Assembly (NCBI GenBank): GCA_017694955.1 | Contig: JADIMC010000065.1 | Span: 1 to 38,983, forward strand | Reading direction: 5' to 3' | Source of the DNA: Candidatus Limisoma faecipullorum | GTDB lineage: Bacteria > Bacteroidota > Bacteroidia > Bacteroidales > Muribaculaceae | Length of the DNA stretch: 38,983 bases | In this document: positions 34,831 to 38,983 of the stretch, in pieces | Numbering within the stretch: position 1 is the first letter of the stretch | How the letters are laid out: each line of letters begins with the position of its first letter | The notes under the pieces: generated by a model | What the model was told of the DNA's origin: nothing | What the model saw: only the letters and a program-made list of their open reading frames with translations | Database searches by the model: none | Program-made: the position numbers and the translations under genes

Positions 34831-36054
34831 ATGGCACAGAAAAAAGAAATAAGGAGCGATAACACCTACCTGATAAGCCAAGACACCACCGACAACCCAA
34901 AGTTGGGGGCAAAAATACTTTCAGACGGCAGGGAAAGTTTGTTTTTGGACTATTATTTTGGTTATCGGATGGTGTATAGTGAAACGTTGGATAAGCAGGT
35001 AGCCAAGAAAGACAGAAAAAGGGAGTTTATGAAACTCTATCTTTGGCAAGCACCGAGGACACCGCTTGAACGCCAGCAGAACAAAGAGACGTTGGAGCTT
35101 GCAAAGAGAATCAGGTTTGAGCGGGGGCAGGAACTGTTAGAAAGCGTCGAGGGCTACAGGCTGAAAAAGGAACGTGATATAAACTTTCTGGACTACTTCC
35201 AAGCCTATATTGATAAGTACACCAAGAAGGATATTAGAATGGTGGAAATAGCCCTTAAACGTTTCATAGACTTTCTGAACGACACACCAGAATATGAGAA
35301 GTATGCCAAGACGATAAAGCCTGAACAGATAACAAAAGATATGGTTGAGGTTTTCACCGAGTACCTACAGGGCAGAAGCCGTGGAGAGGGAGCGAGGAGC
35401 ATCTATGCACGGTTTAAGAAAGTGATTAAATATGCCATAGAACACGATATTATGTTGAAAGACCCCTGCACAGGCATTTCTATCAAAGTGGATGACCAAC
35501 AGCTAAGGAAAGAGATATTATCAACGGATGAGATGCAGCAACTGATAGCAACACATTACAAGCACGAGAACCCCAATATAAGGCGTGCCTTTATATTTTG
35601 CCTTTATTGTGGTTTGAGATTCTGTGATGTGAAAGACCTTACATTTGCTAACGTGGACTTTTCCAACAAGCTGTTGAAGTTTGAGCAGAACAAGACAAAG
35701 GGGCATAGTGCAACAAGCGGAGTAGTGATACCGTTAAATGACGGCTTATTGCAACTGATAGGAAAGCCAAGCAGCCCAAATAAGCGTGATGAGGTTATAT
35801 TTCCATTACCGAGCTATGAAATGTGCCTGAAAGCGTTGAGGCATTGGGTGAAGCGTGCAGGGATAGACAAGCATATAAGTTGGCATTGTGCAAGACATTC
35901 CTTTGCCGTGAATATCCTCAACAACGGTGCAAACATTAAGACCGTGGCAAGCCTTTTAGGGCATAGCGGGTTGAAACACACAGAGAAGTACACACGTGCA
36001 ATCGACGGCTTAAAGCAGGAGGCGATAAACAGTTTACCAGAACTTAAATTATAG
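34831..36054 (+). CDS. Tyrosine recombinase (integrase)
   Basis: It is the site-specific recombinase that would integrate and excise the element at the tRNA-Leu attachment site. The 407 residue protein has an N-terminal arm-binding part (about 1-100), a core-binding domain (about 105-220), and a catalytic domain with Arg263 (CGLRFCDV), Lys288 or Lys290, His352 and Arg355 (HCARH), His378 (LLGHSG) and the nucleophile Tyr387 (YTRA). All catalytic residues are intact. It sits next to attL, 5 nt before the following gene. Confidence 0.93.
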   Translation: MAQKKEIRSDNTYLISQDTTDNPKLGAKILSDGRESLFLDYYFGYRMVYSETLDKQVAKKDRKREFMKLYLWQAPRTPLERQQNKETLELAKRIRFERGQELLESVEGYRLKKERDINFLDYFQAYIDKYTKKDIRMVEIALKRFIDFLNDTPEYEKYAKTIKPEQITKDMVEVFTEYLQGRSRGEGARSIYARFKKVIKYAIEHDIMLKDPCTGISIKVDDQQLRKEILSTDEMQQLIATHYKHENPNIRRAFIFCLYCGLRFCDVKDLTFANVDFSNKLLKFEQNKTKGHSATSGVVIPLNDGLLQLIGKPSSPNKRDEVIFPLPSYEMCLKALRHWVKRAGIDKHISWHCARHSFAVNILNNGANIKTVASLLGHSGLKHTEKYTRAIDGLKQEAINSLPELKL

Positions 36055-36059
36055 AATAT

Positions 36060-36698
36060 ATGACACAATCAGAATGGATATATGCCATATTGCAAGAACA
36101 CGGCTTTGAGGCGTGTGTTGAGGCTTTTAAGCAGAATATACAAGAGCTTAGGCGTGATAAGAAGTTGGAGGAACAGAAAAGGTTGTGCTTGCAAAAATTG
36201 TCAGTAACAACGGCAGACCGTGACGGCTACATACAGGCGGAGATAAGCAAATATGAGAAGTGTATGAGGGACAGCATAAGTCAGGCAAGCGACACAGGTT
36301 TATGCTCCGTTTACAATGTAATATCCATTGTTTGGAATTATGTGCTGTCAGAAGCAATCATAGCAGAATTGAAGCAGCAAGCGGTGAAATTGTCAATATT
36401 ACCCGATGAGTTAAATAATGATGAAGCCAAATCCATAATTTCAAAAGCAATAGCAAAGGGATTGTGTGATAATAACAATTGTTGGCTTAAAACAAAAGCA
36501 TTATTAGCTTACTTTGCCGACAGGGCAAGTGAACACTTGAATTTGGGTAAAGGAGAATATGACGGTAGTACAAAAACCTCTTGGAAACCTTTTGAATCTT
36601 TATTTGGAGTTAATGGGTTGTCTGGAGCAAAAAGGGACTATCAAAAAACAGGGACTTTGCCAAATGGCCATAACATTGTAGATGAATTATTTAAATAG
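36060..36698 (+). CDS. Unknown protein of the integrative element
   Basis: I do not recognise this 212 residue protein. The first 60 residues are charged and helical (ACVEAFKQNIQELRRDKKLE), perhaps a coiled coil. The middle is mixed. The C-terminus has a tryptophan, then FESLFGVNGLSGAKRDYQK and GHNIVDELF. It is co-transcribed with the integrase (5 nt gap) and followed by a hairpin terminator. No membrane segment or signal peptide is seen. A role in regulation or replication of the element is possible but unsupported. Confidence 0.65.
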   Translation: MTQSEWIYAILQEHGFEACVEAFKQNIQELRRDKKLEEQKRLCLQKLSVTTADRDGYIQAEISKYEKCMRDSISQASDTGLCSVYNVISIVWNYVLSEAIIAELKQQAVKLSILPDELNNDEAKSIISKAIAKGLCDNNNCWLKTKALLAYFADRASEHLNLGKGEYDGSTKTSWKPFESLFGVNGLSGAKRDYQKTGTLPNGHNIVDELFK

Positions 36699-36714
36699 CC
36701 GATAATGATAAACA

Positions 36715-36758
36715 TTGCACCCCTATATGAGCCTCATATGGGTATCATATAGGGGCAA
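36715..36758 (+). terminator. Hairpin after the integrase operon
   Basis: CCCCTATATGA (36720-36730) pairs with TCATATAGGGG (36745-36755). TTG and CAA extend the stem with a small bulge. A T rich tract follows. It separates the integrase pair from the excisionase-rep genes. Confidence 0.7.
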
Positions 36759-36776
36759 TTTATTTCTTTTGCCCAA

Positions 36777-36784
36777 TACTTTTG
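36777..36784 (+). promoter_or_regulatory. Possible -7 box before the excisionase-like gene
   Basis: TACTTTTG fits the -7 consensus just after the terminator. No clear TTTG lies 19-20 nt upstream. It would start the xis-rep transcript. Confidence 0.4.
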
Positions 36785-36898
36785 CCTTTGTATTCAGATG
36801 CTTAGTGAGTACAAGCCTATAGCAAATGAATGCACAGGCAAATATGAGTGAGCCTTGTACCTCAACTCGGAAAGCCAGAACTGTCAAAAAATAAATTT

Positions 36899-37189
36899 AT
36901 GACAGATAATTTTAAACAGGTTGCCGACCTTATAACGGCAAACACTATTTTTTGCACCAAGGAGGTGCTTACAAGCGACGAGGCGGCTCAATATATGGGC
37001 ATATCAAAGAGCTACCTTTATAAGCTGACGATGAGGCAGCAGATACCCCACTACAAGCCTATGGGCAAGATGTGCTATTTCAACCGTGCAGAACTTGAAC
37101 AATGGTTGCAGTCCAATCGAGTATCGACCGATAGCGAGATAAGCGGGAAAGCACAATCATACTGTATAGGGAAAGGAGGTGCAAGATGA
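36899..37189 (+). CDS. Helix-turn-helix protein, excisionase-like
   Basis: The 96 residue protein carries the excisionase type winged helix motif: LTSDEAAQYMGISKSYLYKLTMRQQIPHYK, then a wing ending CYFNRAELEQWL. Such proteins bind attachment sites to direct excision or act as repressors. The ATG at 36899 is preferred. A GTG at 36848 in frame would add 17 residues that do not look like the family. Its stop overlaps the next start (ATGA). Confidence 0.85.
   Translation: MTDNFKQVADLITANTIFCTKEVLTSDEAAQYMGISKSYLYKLTMRQQIPHYKPMGKMCYFNRAELEQWLQSNRVSTDSEISGKAQSYCIGKGGAR
37172..37180 (+). promoter_or_regulatory. Strong Shine-Dalgarno before the 174-residue gene
   Basis: AAAGGAGGT lies inside the 3' end of the excisionase-like gene, 5 nt before the ATG at 37186. 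It supports this start and coupled translation. Confidence 0.55.
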
Positions 37190-37710
37190 TACTTACAGAC
37201 TATTACCGCTTTGAGAGATTGGCGACAAAAGCAAAATCAAGAATGGATTGCACCGCCTCAACTATGACTTATGAGGAATTTGAAGAAAAGAGGGCAACCA
37301 AAGCAACTAAGGCAACTGAGCATAGAGACGCTACAAATGTGGGCGACCTTATTATTTATTACAATGATACACCCACACAATTTGGGGGTAATGTGCATAG
37401 AAAGGCTGATAAAAGCATAACTATAAAAAGCAAAAACCTTTCAAGCGTCTATGTGCCTGATGTAAACAGGGATTTTGCCTATGGAGATTTTACAGGGACA
37501 AATGATGCACTCCTTTTTGTTTTTTACAATCTGGAAGTAAAAAACGGAGAGATACAAGAGGGTGCTATAATTGAAGTATTTGTTGCCAGAGGGAAAAGCA
37601 GAGACCGTGTGCCGCTTTACAATGCCCTTTGTGACGGTGAGCTTGATGAGGAAATGGACGCTTTGAGAAAGCGAACAGCCAAGGCTTCAACAGACCCCAA
37701 AAAACCGTGA
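37186..37710 (+). CDS. Unknown protein upstream of the replication gene
   Basis: This 174 residue protein is not recognised. Its middle (about 50-145) is rich in aromatic and beta-favouring residues (DLIIYYNDTPTQFGG, SVYVPDVNRDF, ALLFVFYNLEV). The C-terminus is charged (DEEMDALRKRT). No membrane segment is visible. Filamentous phages encode a small ssDNA-binding protein beside their rolling-circle initiator, and a similar role is an untested idea. It is coupled to the excisionase-like gene and lies 15 nt before rep. Confidence 0.65.
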   Translation: MILTDYYRFERLATKAKSRMDCTASTMTYEEFEEKRATKATKATEHRDATNVGDLIIYYNDTPTQFGGNVHRKADKSITIKSKNLSSVYVPDVNRDFAYGDFTGTNDALLFVFYNLEVKNGEIQEGAIIEVFVARGKSRDRVPLYNALCDGELDEEMDALRKRTAKASTDPKKP

Positions 37711-37715
37711 TTCTT

Positions 37716-37752
37716 CTATATTAAGATGTATTCTATTCCTAAATCAGGAATC
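37716..37752 (+). repeat. Left copy of the rep-flanking hairpin repeat
   Basis: These 37 bases match 38705-38741 at 34 positions. Both copies contain an inverted repeat (ATTCCT-AAATC-AGGAAT here, ATTCCT-GAATC-GGGAAT at right). The left copy covers the rep start codon and encodes its first residues. A replication origin or recombination site is possible. Confidence 0.7.
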
Positions 37753-38691
37753 GGTATGTACGATACGGTAAATTTCAGACTACTACAGAGCGAGGCGTTA
37801 GGCGTGGATTTCCTTGCTGAAACGCCTTGCTTTTTGGATAATGTAGGAGAACACCACTACAATGGTGAAACGGTGATAACAGGAAGCCTCAACGGCTTAA
37901 AGATAAGCCTCAACAGATACCTGATGAAAATCAAGGACGGCAGTTTGTGTAAATGGTATTTGGGCGATAACTTTCAGACTATGGGGCGTGGAGATGCACA
38001 GCGGGCGATAGAAAGGCTGTCTGACACTTTGCACGTGCCGATAAGTAAAGCCACCGTTACACGTCTTGATATTGCCCAGAATTTTATTGTCAAATATCCC
38101 ACAGCTGTATACATTAACCATTTGGGGGCGTTGAGGTATGCAACACGTCTGCAAGAGCCTGATGGCATATATTACAAGCAGTCAGGAGGCAGGTTGTGTT
38201 TTTATGACAAGAACAGGGAGCAGAAAAGGCACGGCGAGCCAATACCAGAGCTGTATGATGGTAAAAATGTGCTAAGGTATGAGCAGAGATACACAAAAGA
38301 ATTGGCCAAACAGTTTAAGGTTGGCTGTGTTACAGGTGCTATGCTCTATGAAGAACAATTTTATATCGGTTTGTTGAACCGTTGGAGAGACAAATACACG
38401 GCTATCAAAAAAATTAATGATACATCACTAAATTTTCAAGCGATGAGGACAAGACAGCAGCTTTACAGAATGGGTGTGCTTACCCTGATTAAACAGGCGG
38501 GCGGGCAGCTTCAAATGATAGAGCAAATCAATGAAGCCCAAAAACGTGGTGAGCTATCCAATAAACAAGCTTTCACCCTTAGACAGGCAATTAACGAGGC
38601 TTGCAAGATAAGGGACGGTTTGACCGTGCCAAACGAGGCAATAAAGGAACTTGACAAGAAAGTGAGCGAGGCGGTGAAATATTACCGATAA
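37726..38691 (+). CDS. Rolling-circle-type replication protein (phage gene II/X-like)
   Basis: The 321 residue protein has the hallmarks I associate with replication initiators of filamentous phages and small plasmids: VTRLDIAQNF, then GGRLCFYDKNREQK and VLRYEQRYTKEL. A helical C-terminal part follows (about 230-321). Initiators of this group nick one strand at an origin and start rolling-circle replication. Family assignment is from memory and the catalytic tyrosine cannot be named with confidence. With integrase and excisionase it gives the element a minimal int-xis-rep set. The gene begins within one copy of a hairpin repeat and ends 13 nt before the other copy. Confidence 0.75.
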   Translation: MYSIPKSGIGMYDTVNFRLLQSEALGVDFLAETPCFLDNVGEHHYNGETVITGSLNGLKISLNRYLMKIKDGSLCKWYLGDNFQTMGRGDAQRAIERLSDTLHVPISKATVTRLDIAQNFIVKYPTAVYINHLGALRYATRLQEPDGIYYKQSGGRLCFYDKNREQKRHGEPIPELYDGKNVLRYEQRYTKELAKQFKVGCVTGAMLYEEQFYIGLLNRWRDKYTAIKKINDTSLNFQAMRTRQQLYRMGVLTLIKQAGGQLQMIEQINEAQKRGELSNKQAFTLRQAINEACKIRDGLTVPNEAIKELDKKVSEAVKYYR

Positions 38692-38704
38692 TCACAAAAT
38701 CACT

Positions 38705-38741
38705 CTATATTAAGATGTATCCTATTCCTGAATCGGGAATC
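38705..38741 (+). repeat. Right copy of the rep-flanking hairpin repeat
   Basis: It matches 37716-37752 with three differences and keeps the hairpin through a T-G pair. It also starts a 15 codon frame (MYPIPESGIRHTKIV, 38718-38765) that copies the first residues of rep and then diverges, so it looks like a partial duplication of the rep 5' end. The stretch after it, to 38844, holds only two copies of TATGCTGTGA (38768 and 38809). Confidence 0.7.
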
Positions 38742-38844
38742 AGGCATACTAAAATAGTTTGATTTTATATGCTGTGAGACTTTCTAAAGTAGAAAAAAAT
38801 AGTAATTCTATGCTGTGAATAGGCTCTGAAAGTGGGGGTGTTGT

Positions 38845-38872
38845 CGTTTTTGGCTACCCTTTGGCTACTCAG
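38845..38872 (+). repeat. Right-end copy of the TTTGGCTACCC block
   Basis: This block is 27 of 28 identical to 34754-34781 and again contains two tandem TTTGGCTAC units. It lies 6 nt inside attR and is a candidate integrase arm site. Confidence 0.6.
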
Positions 38873-38878
38873 CAAAAC

Positions 38879-38930
38879 AAAAACGACTGATAATCAAGCG
38901 ATTATCAGTCGTTTTGTGTACCCGGAGCGG
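38879..38930. repeat. attR: 52-bp direct repeat overlapping the tRNA-Leu 3' end
   Basis: It is identical to 34591-34642. Bases 38919-38930 are the 3' end of the tRNA-Leu gene, and 38880-38915 are its terminator hairpin on the minus strand. Beyond it the sequence continues into the intact tRNA gene. The repeat unit to repeat unit distance is 4288 bp, which is the expected size of the excised circle. Confidence 0.92.
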
Positions 38931-38983
38931 GACTTGAACCCGCACAGCTGCAATAGCCAAAGGATTTTAAGTCCTTCGTGTCT
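38919..38983 (-). tRNA. tRNA-Leu (anticodon UAA), 5' part beyond the window
   Basis: Read on the minus strand, the visible 65 nt contain the anticodon arm (stem 38960-38964 with 38972-38976, loop CTTAAAA, anticodon TAA), a 16 nt long variable arm typical of class II tRNAs, the T arm (38927-38931 with 38939-38943, loop TTCAAGT) and the acceptor 3' strand ending at the discriminator A (38919). CCA is not encoded. The D arm and 5' end lie outside the window. It is the integration target of the element. Confidence 0.93.

Noticed and set aside
36844-36894. 16-codon frame before the excisionase-like gene
   Set aside because: It overlaps a possible GTG extension in another frame and shows no sign of coding; it may only be leader RNA.
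38718-38765. 15-codon frame copying the rep N-terminus
   Set aside because: It diverges and stops after nine similar residues; it is better seen as part of the repeated hairpin element than as a gene.
34591-38930. Reading the 52-bp repeats as a CRISPR-like or IS repeat
   Set aside because: Only two copies exist, 4.3 kb apart, one inside a tRNA gene, and an integrase lies between them; this is an attachment site pair.
1-38983. CRISPR arrays, insertion sequences and toxin-antitoxin pairs
   Set aside because: I saw no regularly spaced repeat series, no transposase and no recognisable toxin or antitoxin in either strand.

Overview
The window is bacterial and almost certainly from the order Bacteroidales. 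A Muribaculaceae-like gut lineage is my best guess, but I cannot prove the family. Reasons: promoters of the Bacteroidota type (TTTG, about 19-20 nt, TAnnTTTG) occur throughout; MurF and alanine racemase are fused into one protein, which is typical of Bacteroidota; ribosomal proteins L2, L17 and L36 have Bacteroidota-like forms; and an inositol-lipid gene set of the kind known from Bacteroides is present.

Layout. (1) 76-18337: one uninterrupted str-S10-spc-alpha cluster of 33 genes, rpsL to rplQ, all on the plus strand. It includes fusA, secY, map, infA, rpmJ and rpoA, starts with a good promoter and ends in a strong hairpin terminator. tuf and adk are absent from it. Structured intercistronic RNA before rpsG, rpsH and rpsD probably serves autoregulation. 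(2) 18338-20697: a translationally coupled pair of related membrane-anchored proteins of unknown function, each with an outer domain resembling LecA-type lectins. (3) 20693-22339: an RluA-family pseudouridine synthase with an unusual long N-terminal part. (4) 22416-28432: pdxA, then a nucleotidyltransferase, an ATP-grasp enzyme, a CDP-alcohol phosphatidyltransferase and a HAD hydrolase in one tight operon. A terminator follows, and then a separately promoted myo-inositol-1-phosphate synthase. Together these look like synthesis of inositol-containing membrane lipids. (5) 28473-28883: rpsO on the minus strand with its own promoter and terminator. (6) 28813-34559: a C-poor intergenic stretch, a secreted modular protein with a duplicated beta-sandwich module and a sorting-like C-terminus, a GSCFA-domain protein, and the bifunctional MurF-Alr.

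(7) 34591-38930: a small integrative element of about 4.3 kb inserted at the 3' end of a tRNA-Leu(UAA) gene, which runs off the right edge on the minus strand. It is bounded by perfect 52-bp direct repeats that contain the last 12 nt of the tRNA and its terminator hairpin. It encodes a tyrosine recombinase, a protein of unknown function, an excisionase-like helix-turn-helix protein, a second unknown protein, and a rolling-circle-type (gene II/X-like) replication protein. No capsid, secretion or relaxase gene is visible. A 37-bp hairpin-forming sequence is present on both sides of the replication gene, and TTTGGCTACCC tandem repeats lie near both ends. I regard this minimal int-xis-rep element as the most unusual object in the window, followed by the ATP-grasp-containing inositol-lipid operon and the lectin-like membrane pair.
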